From Neiella holothuriorum (GTDB lineage Bacteria; Pseudomonadota; Gammaproteobacteria; Enterobacterales; Neiellaceae), in NCBI RefSeq assembly GCF_019457915.1, contig NZ_JAHZSS010000008.1, positions 95,845 to 159,844 of the forward strand: a stretch of 64,000 nt of DNA, written 5' to 3'. Under the pieces are notes generated by a model. That model did not search any database. It was not told the DNA's origin and saw nothing but the letters and a program-made list of their open reading frames with translations. The position numbers were made by a program, and so were the translations under genes. How positions within the stretch are numbered: the first letter of the stretch is position 1; every line of letters starts with the position of its first letter. Shown piece by piece: positions 27,924 to 37,282 of the stretch.

Positions 27924-28616
27924 TTACAGCTTCGGTAGCATCTGCAGAATAAATTTTGAGGAGTGCAGCGCGGCTTGTTCTAAGAATTCATCAAATGACT
28001 GCGACGATTCTTTACCGGCAATGTCTGATAGTGCGCGAATAACCACAAACGGCACCTCATACTTGTGGCACACGTGGGCAACAGCAGCGGCTTCCATTTC
28101 GCAGGCGATCATGTGTGGGAAGTCGGCGCGGCATTTCGCCACTCGTTCGGCATCGGCCATGAAAATGTCACCGGTACAAATCTGGCCGGTTTTGGACTGC
28201 ACATCGGCCATTTCGGCAAAGGTTGCTGTGGCAATATCGATGAGTTTTTGATCGGCGATAAAGGCGGCTGGCAGCGACGGAAGTTGGCCCATTTCATAGC
28301 CAAATGCGGTGACGTCGGCGTCGTGATAACGCACTTCAGAGGATACCACGACGTCACCTACGTTTAGGCTTTGATCAAAACCACCAGCCGAGCCGGTATT
28401 GATGACGATGTCGGGTTGGAAGCTTTCCAACATGACGGTGGTGCCAATGGCTGCCGCTACTTTACCAATACCGCATTGCAGTAACACCACGGAGTGGCCG
28501 GCTAATTGGCCGGTATAAAAGGTGCCGCCTGCGTGATGCAAGGTGTCACACTGTTCGATTTGACGACGCAGGATGGCGACTTCCTGCTCCATGGCGCCGA
28601 TAATGCCTATTTTCAT
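27924..28616 (-). CDS. mtnN: 5'-methylthioadenosine/S-adenosylhomocysteine nucleosidase
   Basis: Hydrolyses MTA, SAH and 5'-deoxyadenosine to adenine plus the thioribose, preventing product inhibition of SAM enzymes and supplying the AI-2 precursor. It has 230 residues (E. coli: 232). The start at 28616 ([13 protein letters not shown]) matches the family; a longer frame adds 9 residues. The catalytic E12 and the later CEMEAAA and RALSDIAG (acid Asp) motifs are present. It is first in a four-gene group running into the CobD-like, DUF2721 and TRIC-like genes. Confidence 0.96.
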   Translation of the reverse strand: MKIGIIGAMEQEVAILRRQIEQCDTLHHAGGTFYTGQLAGHSVVLLQCGIGKVAAAIGTTVMLESFQPDIVINTGSAGGFDQSLNVGDVVVSSEVRYHDADVTAFGYEMGQLPSLPAAFIADQKLIDIATATFAEMADVQSKTGQICTGDIFMADAERVAKCRADFPHMIACEMEAAAVAHVCHKYEVPFVVIRALSDIAGKESSQSFDEFLEQAALHSSKFILQMLPKL

Positions 28617-28709
28617 AAGATAGTTAAGCCAGTTGAGGTGCAAAAATTTAATGCGGCAGTGTACCGCAACAGAGCTGCTTGCCGGAAGTAAAACACCGGC
28701 CCGAAGCCG

Positions 28710-29903
28710 TTAACGAAGCGATGTACGCATGAATTTCATCAGATCGAGCTTGAACTCATCGGGGCGCACGCTGGTTTCGATTTGATCGCTGTTGTGACTC
28801 GCGGCTAAGTCGATGTGTTTGATCTCAGTGTGGTAACCGCCAGTAATGCTATAGAACGCCACAACTTTTGGCTTCAGCGGTTGTTCGAAATTATTTTCTA
28901 CAACCATAGCCAGCTTGTTGCTCGACAGCTTCACTAAACTGCCGACAGGAAACACGCCAATGCAGCGGATGAGCTGCTTCATGAGATCATTGTCGTAGGC
29001 GTTTGGCGTACCGTTGGTCATGATTTTAAATGCCGTGAATGGTGCGACCGCATCTTTGTGTAAGCGATCAGACGTCAACGCATTGTAGCTGTCGATCAAT
29101 GCGATCATACGGCCGTATATATTGATGTCGTCACCTGATAAGCCATTGGGATAACCCGAACCGTCAAGGCGCTCATGGTGCAAACGGATCACATCCAGCG
29201 ACTCTTGTGAAATACCCGGCATGGAGCTGGCGACTTCAACACTGTAATCAACGTGGTGTTTCATTTGCTCAAATTCTGCTGGCGAATATTGGCCGCGATG
29301 ATCAATCAGTGATTGCTCAATGTGCATGTTGCCAACGTCATGGAGCAGCGCGCCTGTGGCAAGTTTTTCGATGACCGATTCATCGAAGTCGAGGTAGCGA
29401 GCAAACACACTCATTAAAATGGCGCAGTTCAAGGCATGTTGGTAAATGTACTCACCCTTGTCCTTCATTTGGCACATCATCATTAGTGAGTTGGGATCAC
29501 TGAACACCGATTCAATAATTTGCGATGACAGCGCATCGGCTTCTTGCAAGTTGACCGCTTTGCCTTTTTTGATATTGGCGATCATCTTTTTTTGGATACA
29601 CTTGGCATCTTCGTACAGGCTCATTGCTGCCTGAACTTTTTCTTCGAAATTCTTTGCCGGCTCTTGCTGCGTTGGCGTTGTGTGGGCGGGTGGCGAGACC
29701 GGCTCATCTGTCTCTTCGCTTCGATCTGGATCGATCCAAACTTTCAGAGCGCCCGAGTTTTTTAAATTTTGTAAGGTGGTTGGTGTACGCACTAAGCCTT
29801 CGGTTTTAACTCTAAGCGTACTACTGGCCGTGATCACCTTGACCACAAACATGCCTAAAGTCAGTTCGCTAATGTCGATTTGTTTAAGGTCGTTGGCGTG
29901 CAT
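28710..29903 (-). CDS. HD-GYP domain cyclic di-GMP phosphodiesterase
   Basis: A 397-residue cytosolic protein. The N-terminus (about 5-60, LTLGMFVVKV ... GALKVWID) is a DUF3391 module, often joined to HD-GYP domains. A T/P/Q-rich linker (about 62-85) follows. The HD-GYP domain has HD at 188-189, HHE at 242-244 and GYP at 250-252. The usual HDxGK motif reads HDVGN, a Lys-to-Asn change next to the metal site. It is predicted to break down c-di-GMP, like the EAL protein at the left edge. It stands as a single gene, with yaeQ upstream on the same strand. Confidence 0.92.
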   Translation of the reverse strand: MHANDLKQIDISELTLGMFVVKVITASSTLRVKTEGLVRTPTTLQNLKNSGALKVWIDPDRSEETDEPVSPPAHTTPTQQEPAKNFEEKVQAAMSLYEDAKCIQKKMIANIKKGKAVNLQEADALSSQIIESVFSDPNSLMMMCQMKDKGEYIYQHALNCAILMSVFARYLDFDESVIEKLATGALLHDVGNMHIEQSLIDHRGQYSPAEFEQMKHHVDYSVEVASSMPGISQESLDVIRLHHERLDGSGYPNGLSGDDINIYGRMIALIDSYNALTSDRLHKDAVAPFTAFKIMTNGTPNAYDNDLMKQLIRCIGVFPVGSLVKLSSNKLAMVVENNFEQPLKPKVVAFYSITGGYHTEIKHIDLAASHNSDQIETSVRPDEFKLDLMKFMRTSLR

Positions 29904-29974
29904 AGGGTGTACCTGTCGTTAAATCAAATTGAAAAACGGGAAAGCAAAAACACGGTTGGCGCGTAACCGAGGGC

Positions 29975-30517
29975 TTAGCTTGGCATCAACTTTGTTAGTT
30001 CCAGCGAGATAGAACGCTGTTCACTGGCTAACATCCAGACGCCATCTTGATGCGACAACGATAGTGCCATGTTACGTTCCGCGAAGTCTGCCAACTCGGT
30101 CAAATCGTCATCTTGAACTTGCAGTATGGTCAAATTTGGCAATGCTTCAACGAGTTGTTGATGCTGCTGCCACCACATGGTCAGTGCGTTATTGCCGTAG
30201 GCGAACAAGCTGACTTGATTGGCTTTGGCACAAGCTTTTTTTAACCGCTTGGGCTCTGGAATGCCCAGCTCGATCCAATGGTTGATGACGCCCGTGGCAT
30301 CGAGTTGCCACAACGCGGGTTCGTCATCGCTACTCAGGCCTTTACAAAATTCCAAACCGTCATCGGCGCAGGCGGCAAAGGCTAACAGCCTGAGCATCAT
30401 GCGTTTGTCATTTTCTGATGGGTGCTTGGCAATGGTGAGCTGGTGGTCTTGGTAGTAATGTCGTTCCATATCAGCAATGGAAATCGCAGCTTTATAAATG
30501 GTGGACTTTAGCGCCAT
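29975..30517 (-). CDS. yaeQ: YaeQ-family protein
   Basis: A 180-residue cytosolic protein of the YaeQ family, which has a PD-(D/E)XK nuclease-like fold. The family N-terminus is clear (MALKSTIYKAAISIADMERHYYQD), as is the SENDKRMMLRLLAFA stretch. E. coli YaeQ was first reported as a suppressor of RfaH loss; its molecular role is still unsettled. The motif positions suggest the fold is kept; catalytic competence cannot be judged by eye. Same strand as the HD-GYP gene, 71 bp upstream of it, and divergent from the methyltransferase gene. Confidence 0.92.
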   Translation of the reverse strand: MALKSTIYKAAISIADMERHYYQDHQLTIAKHPSENDKRMMLRLLAFAACADDGLEFCKGLSSDDEPALWQLDATGVINHWIELGIPEPKRLKKACAKANQVSLFAYGNNALTMWWQQHQQLVEALPNLTILQVQDDDLTELADFAERNMALSLSHQDGVWMLASEQRSISLELTKLMPS

Positions 30518-30639
30518 AACGGCCTCAGATTGCTAGTGTTGAGCAAACTATACAGCATCAAAGGGGCCTCCGTTGATTGGTTTGACCGTGCTAGAATCGC
30601 CAGCAATTAACTACCGCTCACCTGATACGGCACATTGAC

Positions 30640-31434
30640 ATGATCATCAAACCAAACTGGCGCATTCTAACCATTGGTGATGGTGACTTATCTTTTTCTC
30701 TATCGCTGTGGCAGTACCATCAGCCAAGTTCATTGTGGGCAACGATCTTTGATAACCAGCATCAACTTGCGCAAAAATACGGGCTTGGTAATTTCAACAG
30801 ACTCATCAACACGGCTGGCTGCCACGTGCTCTCCGAGGTGGATATTAATCAGCTGCAAAGTTGGCAGCAGCTGCCTCGGCAAGCATTTGATGTAGTGATT
30901 TTTCAGTTTCCGCTGGTGCCCGCTCTCCCTTCAAAGGACGATTACCAAACCCTAACCGAGCAGATGAGCGTTAACACGTTGAATCGCGCCTTGCTTCGCC
31001 AGTTTTTAACGCACGCCCATGATTCGTTTCTCGATCCGCAAGGTCCGCAGTTGGCTTACATTTCGTCCAAGGACGTCAAACCCTACAGCGATTGGGATAT
31101 TGAGCGGGCGGTTGCCGATGGACTCGGTATTCATTACTTAGGCTCATCGCCTTTCTCTATGGCTCAATTTCCCGGCTATCGGATGCGCAATGTTGATCGG
31201 CCCGGTTGGGTGAAAGAAACCGCTGCTCGAACTTATGTGTGGAGTGGCAAGCCTCACCTCGAGTTAGTGGCTTCGTTGGAGCCATTGGGTTATCAACGCG
31301 ATGATTGTTGTGGCTTGTGTCGACGAGGGCCGTTTGCCAATGACGCCGATCGACAAGCCCATGAGCGCAGCAAACGTCATCGCCAACTCACCGAGTTCGA
31401 CAAGCAGTGGCAGCAATACCTTCGCCAGCATTAG
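30640..31434 (+). CDS. BMT5-like (DUF2431) methyltransferase with C-terminal zinc-finger motif
   Basis: A 264-residue protein. The N-terminal ILTIGDGDLSFSLSL (9-23) is the SAM-binding loop of the Rossmann-like family whose eukaryotic member BMT5 methylates N3 of a uridine in 25S rRNA. DVVIFQFPLVP (84-94) is in the place of the family acidic/hydrophobic motif IV. The C-terminus has C224-x2-C227-x13-H241-x5-H247, spaced like a C2H2 or U1-type zinc finger and surrounded by basic residues, which suggests RNA or DNA binding. The target is unknown. The gene is alone, divergent from yaeQ. The methyltransferase assignment is good, the zinc finger is inferred from spacing. Confidence 0.8.
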   Translation: MIIKPNWRILTIGDGDLSFSLSLWQYHQPSSLWATIFDNQHQLAQKYGLGNFNRLINTAGCHVLSEVDINQLQSWQQLPRQAFDVVIFQFPLVPALPSKDDYQTLTEQMSVNTLNRALLRQFLTHAHDSFLDPQGPQLAYISSKDVKPYSDWDIERAVADGLGIHYLGSSPFSMAQFPGYRMRNVDRPGWVKETAARTYVWSGKPHLELVASLEPLGYQRDDCCGLCRRGPFANDADRQAHERSKRHRQLTEFDKQWQQYLRQH

Positions 31435-31687
31435 CAGCTGAACGCCCTTACCAGCCGCAGAGTAGCAGTCAAAACGCAGGAAGTTTGTTTGAATTGGTTC
31501 ACGAAAAACTGCTGTTTTTGCCTCCTATTTGTGCATCTTGTGTGCATGCACAATAAACCTTGTTCTTAATCAAGTGACTCGACTAACTGTTTGCTAACGT
31601 GCGTCAGATAAAGGAATGGGGCAATTCAGGCCATCAGCTGTTTGATGGTTATTGGTAGCGCCTTATCGATAGACAAGGAGAGTGCTG

Positions 31688-33430
31688 ATGCAACTTACAA
31701 TTAAACAACGGTTAATGGTTTATGTGGCCCTGATTTGCAGTATGCAGGTGATTGTTGCCATTATCGCATTTGCTAATTTAAGCCGCATAGAAAGTCACGT
31801 GAAAGGAATCGCCCATCGTGATATTCCTGCCATTTCAAATCTGACGTTGATTACCGAACACCAGCTTGAACAAGAAGTTTTGTTTGAACGGGCATTTCGC
31901 CATGCGCTGGAAATAGGTCGACAAACCAATGCAAACGAACGATTTCAACAAGCCGTTAATGACTTTGCCGGACTAAATAACACCCTGCGAGTAGAGCTCG
32001 AACAAGGTGAATTACTCCTAGAGCAGGCCATGGCTGGTGCGACTAGCGACGCCGAAAAACGTGAATTTAATGCCGCCTTTGACGGCCTTAAAACCATTCA
32101 CCATCATCATGACACATGGATCAAGCATGTAGATTCGGTCTTTAGCCTGTTACGTCAGCAGCAATTCGGTGAAGCCGAGCAGGTTGCCTTAACCGTCGAG
32201 CGAGAAGCGAAGCAGTTGACGGATGAGGTGGAAACCTTGTTGCTGCAAATAGAGCACTTTACCGAAGCTGCGGTACTCGATATTGAGCAAGAAACGGCCA
32301 GCTTAGAGCAAACCATTTTGTCGATGGGGATCGTTCAGACGCTGATTGCCATTGGACTTGCTTGGTTACTCATTCGATTTATTGCTGGCGGGCTTGCATT
32401 GGCCGACCGCGCTGTGCGCTTTTTGTCTGAGGGGAACTTTGCCGAACCGATTGACAACCAACAGGCCGGAGAAATTGGCTCGCTGTTAAAGCATATGGAA
32501 TCAATGCGATTAGCTGTGGGCGACTTATTGCGTGCGGTAGCCAACTCTACCGATGAAGTCAGTGGCGCAGCAACGGCATTGGCCCATTCGAACGTCTCAG
32601 TGCAAGACAATATTCAACAGCAAACAGAACAAACCGAACAAGTTGCTGTTGCGGCCAATGAAATGGCGGCAACCGCGGCGTCGATTGCTTCTAATTCGTC
32701 ATTGACCCATCAATCAACGGAGCAAGCCGCTCGCCAGTCTAGTGAGTCTGAACGCATCAATGATCAAGCAAACGATTATACGCGCCAGTTAATTTCAAGT
32801 TTGAGCAGCACCGCTGACGCGTTGGTTGAGCTGGACCAAAATACAGACACCATTGCGTCAGTTTTGGACGTGATTAAAAGCATTGCCGAGCAAACCAATT
32901 TACTGGCGCTTAATGCGGCCATTGAAGCTGCACGGGCCGGAGAGCAAGGCCGAGGGTTTGCCGTTGTTGCCGATGAAGTGCGCCATTTAGCCCAACGCAC
33001 GCAAGAGTCCACGTCGGAAATTGAAACCATGATTGAGCAGTTTAAGCATGGCTCTCAACAAGCGGTTTCGAGTATGAAGCAAAGCCAAGATCTCGGCGAA
33101 AAAACGATCGAAGCGTCGGAGCAAGCATCGGAATTAATGGTTGATGTGAATCGTGCGATTGCCGCATTAAACGACATGAACATGCAAGTTGCGAGTGCGG
33201 CGGAACAACAAAGTGCAGTCGTGGAAGAGCTCAATCAGAATATTGATGCGGTTAAAGTGGCGGCAGAAAATAACACCAGCGAGGTCAGCACGGTTGCTGC
33301 AACAAGTGAAGAGTTAAGCACCACCGCTTTGAACCTCAATGAGTTGGTACGAGCTTTCAAGCTTGAGCAGTCCCCTCAGTCTGCGCAACGCATGACGGCA
33401 GCAGATCGGGACTTCGCATACGCCCAATAA
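31688..33430 (+). CDS. Methyl-accepting chemotaxis protein
   Basis: Transmembrane chemoreceptor of 580 residues. It has a first membrane helix (about 8-28), a helical periplasmic sensor domain of four-helix-bundle type (about 30-208), a second helix (about 210-235), HAMP, and a cytoplasmic signalling coil. The conserved hairpin tip that binds CheA/CheW is exact ([20 protein letters not shown], then [12 protein letters not shown]). The start at 31688 is chosen because AAGGAG lies 7 bases upstream; the GTG at 31682 is too close to it. There is no C-terminal CheR pentapeptide. The ligand is unknown. Its terminator is shared with the convergent peptidase gene. Confidence 0.95.
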   Translation: MQLTIKQRLMVYVALICSMQVIVAIIAFANLSRIESHVKGIAHRDIPAISNLTLITEHQLEQEVLFERAFRHALEIGRQTNANERFQQAVNDFAGLNNTLRVELEQGELLLEQAMAGATSDAEKREFNAAFDGLKTIHHHHDTWIKHVDSVFSLLRQQQFGEAEQVALTVEREAKQLTDEVETLLLQIEHFTEAAVLDIEQETASLEQTILSMGIVQTLIAIGLAWLLIRFIAGGLALADRAVRFLSEGNFAEPIDNQQAGEIGSLLKHMESMRLAVGDLLRAVANSTDEVSGAATALAHSNVSVQDNIQQQTEQTEQVAVAANEMAATAASIASNSSLTHQSTEQAARQSSESERINDQANDYTRQLISSLSSTADALVELDQNTDTIASVLDVIKSIAEQTNLLALNAAIEAARAGEQGRGFAVVADEVRHLAQRTQESTSEIETMIEQFKHGSQQAVSSMKQSQDLGEKTIEASEQASELMVDVNRAIAALNDMNMQVASAAEQQSAVVEELNQNIDAVKVAAENNTSEVSTVAATSEELSTTALNLNELVRAFKLEQSPQSAQRMTAADRDFAYAQ

Positions 33431-33449
33431 CACGATGCTAGCTAGTAAT

Positions 33450-33483
33450 AAAAAAGCCCAGCTCGAATGAGCTGGGCTTTTTT
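33450..33483. terminator. Bidirectional terminator between the MCP and peptidase genes
   Basis: A 15-bp stem (AAAAAAGCCCAGCTC with its complement) around loop GAAT, ending in six T on either strand. Confidence 0.94.
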
Positions 33484-33511
33484 CGTTAGCCGGTCAAATG
33501 GTTGAACAGCA

Positions 33512-35710
33512 TTACTTCATCGCACTAGGCAGTGGAAAACCGCGATCGCGCATCAAGGCTTCAACGTTTGCATCGGCACCACGAAACGCGCGATAAGCCT
33601 CTGCTGGATCAACCGAGTTTTGCACGGAGAACAGGTGCTGGCGTAACTTCTCTGCCATCGCTTCGTCGTAGTAACCGCCAGGCGCTTCGGCAAATGCTTC
33701 GCCAGCATCCGAAGTCAGTACTTCCGCCCACATGTAGCCGTAGTAACCCGCCGAATAACCTTCACCCGAGAAAATATGACCAAAGTGAGGCGTGCGATGA
33801 CGCATGACAAGCTCGGTCGGCATGCCCATTGCAGTGAGTGTATCGCGCTCAAATGCATCGGGATCGATATCCGTTGGATCGGTGGTGTGCAGTTTCATAT
33901 CGATTAACGCAGAAGCCAGATATTCCGTCGTGGCAAAGCCTTGATTGAATGTTGCGGCATTCTTAATTTTCTGCTGCAGATCGGCCGGCATTGGTGCGCC
34001 AGTGTCAACGTGAGTCAGGAATTGACTAATCACTTCATCAGTACTTAACCAACGCTCTAGCAGTTGAGATTGGAATTCCGTGTAATCACGAACGCCGCCA
34101 TTCAACGTAGGGTAGGCCACGTCAGAACTTAAATAGTGAAGCGCATGACCAAACTCGTGGAAGAAGGTTTCGGCGTCATCCCAAGACACAAGCACTGGTT
34201 CGCCCGGTGAGCCTTTTACAAAATTGGAATTGTTAGACGCTAAAACCACTGGCTTATCATCGGTCAACAATTCATGACTGCGATAGGTTGTCGCCCAAGC
34301 GCCAGAGCGCTTACCTTCACGAGCAAATGGGTCTAAATACCATAAGCCAACCAATTCGCCGGTTTGTTTCTGTGTTACTTGCCAAACGGCCACATCGTCG
34401 TGGAATACAGGAACCGAGCCGTCAGTAATTGGCGTGAATTCAAAGTTAAACACTCGGCCAGCTACATAGAACATGGCTTCACGCAGTTTATCTAACTGCA
34501 GGTATTGTTTGACTTCGTTGGAATCGAGGTCGTATTTAGCTTGGCGCACCTTCTCAGCATAGAACCGGTAATCCCAAGGCTTGATGGTGATGTCAGCGCC
34601 GTCGGCATCGGCAATCGCCTGCATGTCCGCCACTTCTTCGGCAACGCGAGCAATGGCTGCTGGCCACACTTGCTCCATCAGTGTCATGGCATTATCTGGG
34701 TGTTTCGCCATGCGATCTTCTAATCGCCACTCGGCATAGTTGTCGTAACCTAATAGCCCAACGCGCTCGTCACGTAGTTTCAGAATCTCGGCAATAATTG
34801 CGTTGTTATCGTGCTCGCCGCCGTTATCACCACGGCTGTAATAATTGGTCCAAACCTGCTCACGGAGTTCGCGCTCTGTGGAATAGGTTAAAAACGGTGA
34901 CATTGACGAGCGCGTGTTGGTGATGGCGTATTTGCCAGCTTCACCTTTCGCTTCAGCCGCAGATGACGCCGCTTTGATGAATGATTCAGGTAAGCCGCCC
35001 AACTGCTCTTTGGTGAGGTAGACCACATAGCTTTGCTCATCGTGCAGCACGTTGTTACCAAACTGGGTGTGTAGCTCTGCTAATTGCGCTTGAATGTCCG
35101 CGTAGCGTTGCTTGGCTTCGCCTTCTAGCGTGGCACCATTGCGAGCAAAACGGTCATAAGAAATTTGCGTCAAGCGCTGTTGTGCTGGCGTTAAAGTGGC
35201 AAATTCTTCGCCTTTATAGACAGCTTCAATGCGTTGGAATAGCGCTTCATTTTGCGTGATTTTAGAACGGAATGCTGACAACTTAGGCACAATCTGGCCC
35301 TGAATTTCACGGAATTCAGCTGACGACATGTTTGACCGCCAGATACCGTAGTAGGGGTATACGCGATCTAGGGTTTTGCCTGATTTTTCCATGGCCACAA
35401 TGGTATTTTCAAATGTGGCTGGCGCTTGTTGTGTGGCAATGGCATCAAATTCTGCCAACTGCTCGGCAATGCCTGCTTCCATGGCTGCTGGCAAATCTAC
35501 CATGTTCATTTTATCGAACGCCGGTACGCCTTTGAATGGGCCTGTCCAGTCTGCTAATAAGCTATTGCTGGTTGATTGTTCTACGGTGCTTGAAGTGGGC
35601 GTTTGAACTTGATTTTGGCTGGTTTCTTCCGATTTGCTTGGCGCTTGGCCACAGCCGGATAAAACGGCTAGTGCCGCGCTACAAGCCACTGCTATCAGTG
35701 TTTTTTGCAT
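33512..35710 (-). CDS. dcp: M3-family peptidyl-dipeptidase (Dcp-like), lipoprotein
   Basis: Zinc metallopeptidase of 732 residues that removes dipeptides from the C-terminus of peptides. The signal peptide ends in the lipobox LSGC (Cys 20), and an S/T/Q linker to about residue 50 follows. The zinc site is HEFGH at 518-522, with the downstream catalytic HFGHIFSGEGYSAGYYGY typical of M3. E. coli Dcp has no lipobox signal of this kind, so this version is probably exported and membrane-attached. AGGGAA precedes the start. Together with the DUF885 lipoprotein it suggests periplasmic peptide feeding. Confidence 0.94.
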   Translation of the reverse strand: MQKTLIAVACSAALAVLSGCGQAPSKSEETSQNQVQTPTSSTVEQSTSNSLLADWTGPFKGVPAFDKMNMVDLPAAMEAGIAEQLAEFDAIATQQAPATFENTIVAMEKSGKTLDRVYPYYGIWRSNMSSAEFREIQGQIVPKLSAFRSKITQNEALFQRIEAVYKGEEFATLTPAQQRLTQISYDRFARNGATLEGEAKQRYADIQAQLAELHTQFGNNVLHDEQSYVVYLTKEQLGGLPESFIKAASSAAEAKGEAGKYAITNTRSSMSPFLTYSTERELREQVWTNYYSRGDNGGEHDNNAIIAEILKLRDERVGLLGYDNYAEWRLEDRMAKHPDNAMTLMEQVWPAAIARVAEEVADMQAIADADGADITIKPWDYRFYAEKVRQAKYDLDSNEVKQYLQLDKLREAMFYVAGRVFNFEFTPITDGSVPVFHDDVAVWQVTQKQTGELVGLWYLDPFAREGKRSGAWATTYRSHELLTDDKPVVLASNNSNFVKGSPGEPVLVSWDDAETFFHEFGHALHYLSSDVAYPTLNGGVRDYTEFQSQLLERWLSTDEVISQFLTHVDTGAPMPADLQQKIKNAATFNQGFATTEYLASALIDMKLHTTDPTDIDPDAFERDTLTAMGMPTELVMRHRTPHFGHIFSGEGYSAGYYGYMWAEVLTSDAGEAFAEAPGGYYDEAMAEKLRQHLFSVQNSVDPAEAYRAFRGADANVEALMRDRGFPLPSAMK

Positions 35711-35941
35711 GGTATTCCCTGTCAGTCATGATGAAAAAGCGAAAGCTCTATTGGCTTCGTCGTGTTGTTTTTGAGGCGTTTTTTGTTGGTTATAGGGGCG
35801 GGAACAATGGGGAGAATAGGTCATCCATTGGTTCATCGCGCGTAACACGCCAGACAGGATTGTATGCAATCTGGTACCGCATTAGCAGCACCAGATCCAT
35901 GATTGCGATATTAAAGTGTTAAAAAATGTAAGTGGGCAAGA

Positions 35942-37078
35942 TTACATTGGTGGCAATAGGATTTGGAGAAGTGAGTCATCAGGGTTGAGTTGTTCGTCGA
36001 CCAATGGGAAGTCGTTTTTATAATTCCAATGAGCCCAGGCGATATCGTTTTCGTCAAAAATCTCGATGAGATCTCGATACCATGCTTGCCGCAGCGCTAG
36101 ATGGGTTGTTGGAAATGCGCCGAACTCACCGCAATATAACTGCAAATTATGTGCTTGCGCGACGGCTACAGCTTGCTCGATATGCTTGGCCATGATGGCT
36201 TTATCGTATGGGCCATTTGCGCCCTTTAAGTGATCGGCCAACACCGAATCTAACTTGGCAAGTTCCTCAGACGGTACCGTTTCACCCGGATACTGAACCG
36301 GCCCCGCATAGTCTTTTATGTGGGTCCAAGGTGCACGATAGTGGGTGAGGTTAAACGGGGTGTAGTAATGAAAACTGAGAATAATGTTGGGATCGTTGGC
36401 TGGCACCTGCAGTGCGGCGAAGGTGTCAACTTGCTGCCAGCGATTTGAACCCATGATGATGGTGCGATTCGGTTCTAGCTTGCGGATTTCTGCGATCACC
36501 CAATTAATCAATTTGTTCCAATCTTCATTGTCGTCGGCAACGGCTTCGTTCAACGGTTCGTAAGCAACCTTCGCCAGCGGGTATTGTTTCAGCTCTGCTG
36601 ACAACTGTTGCCAAAAGCTGATGTATTGCTCCTGAGCGGCTCGGTCATGCCAAATCTTTTGTGAATCTGGTCGATTAAAGTGGTGAGCGCGCAGCACATG
36701 TAAGTCAATGATGACCCGCAAATCGTGCTTCAGGCTCCAACCAATGGCTTGATGCATCAGTGCAAACGCTTCTGCTTGCTGCTCACCTTGCTCATTCCAT
36801 AATTGCTCTTCATCCACAGGTAGGCGAACGTGGTCAAAGCCCAGCGCGGCTATGGTTTCAAAGTCTTTTTCTTGCATGTAAGCGACGCGTTCGGCACCGC
36901 GAATATCACTTTGTGAAAGCCAATGACTGGCGTTGACGCCGCGGTTAAGGGTGAAACTATTGGCAACATATGGCGCAGCGCTTTGCTGCTCGGAGGGTTC
37001 TGAACCTGAATTGACACAGCCTGTGATGAACACGATGGCGAGTGCGCAACCGGTCATGAGTAATCGGTTGATCTGCAT
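35942..37078 (-). CDS. GH5-like glycoside hydrolase, lipoprotein
   Basis: A 378-residue lipoprotein (signal peptide with lipobox ITGC, Cys 21) with a GH5-type TIM barrel. The N-terminal GVNASHWL and HVRLPVDEE stretches are family-like. The acid/base glutamate is E178 in YEPLNEAV and the nucleophile is E318 in YCGEFGAF, so it is probably active on a beta-glucan, beta-mannan or similar glycan. The subfamily cannot be set by eye. A LacI-type palindrome lies just upstream of the start. It has no partner gene in an operon. Confidence 0.88.
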   Translation of the reverse strand: MQINRLLMTGCALAIVFITGCVNSGSEPSEQQSAAPYVANSFTLNRGVNASHWLSQSDIRGAERVAYMQEKDFETIAALGFDHVRLPVDEEQLWNEQGEQQAEAFALMHQAIGWSLKHDLRVIIDLHVLRAHHFNRPDSQKIWHDRAAQEQYISFWQQLSAELKQYPLAKVAYEPLNEAVADDNEDWNKLINWVIAEIRKLEPNRTIIMGSNRWQQVDTFAALQVPANDPNIILSFHYYTPFNLTHYRAPWTHIKDYAGPVQYPGETVPSEELAKLDSVLADHLKGANGPYDKAIMAKHIEQAVAVAQAHNLQLYCGEFGAFPTTHLALRQAWYRDLIEIFDENDIAWAHWNYKNDFPLVDEQLNPDDSLLQILLPPM

Positions 37079-37099
37079 GGTGGGTGGCCTTTTGTTATT

Positions 37100-37121
37100 A
37101 AAATGAAAGCGCGTTCATTTT
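37100..37121. promoter_or_regulatory. LacI-type operator candidate upstream of the GH5 gene
   Basis: AAAATGAA and TTCATTTT form a perfect inverted repeat around AGCGCG. The core ATGAAAGCGCGTTCAT differs by one base from a symmetric LacI/GalR-family operator with a central GCGC. It lies 22-43 bp upstream of the start codon, in the place where a repressor would block transcription. Confidence 0.6.
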
Positions 37122-37282
37122 AGGTTCGATGGGAGGCGTGTCATGCCATTTCTAGATAAAGTGTGAAGCGTCCGGCAATCTTCTTGCGAACTTGATACAA
37201 GGCGCTGTTTGCGAACACGTGAGTTGCAACAAACTCGGCGCTTATAAAAGTGCCTCGTCTGCTACAACCTTGTTGGTGATTA

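Noticed and set aside
31600..31670. Flagellar sigma-28 promoter for the chemoreceptor gene
   Set aside because: TAAAG and GCC(A)AT-like elements exist but the spacing is wrong (12-13 instead of 11) and the -10 is poor.
35536..35922. Plus-strand 128-codon frame across the start of the Dcp-type gene
   Set aside because: It is antisense to a well-supported lipoprotein signal region and has no family features.
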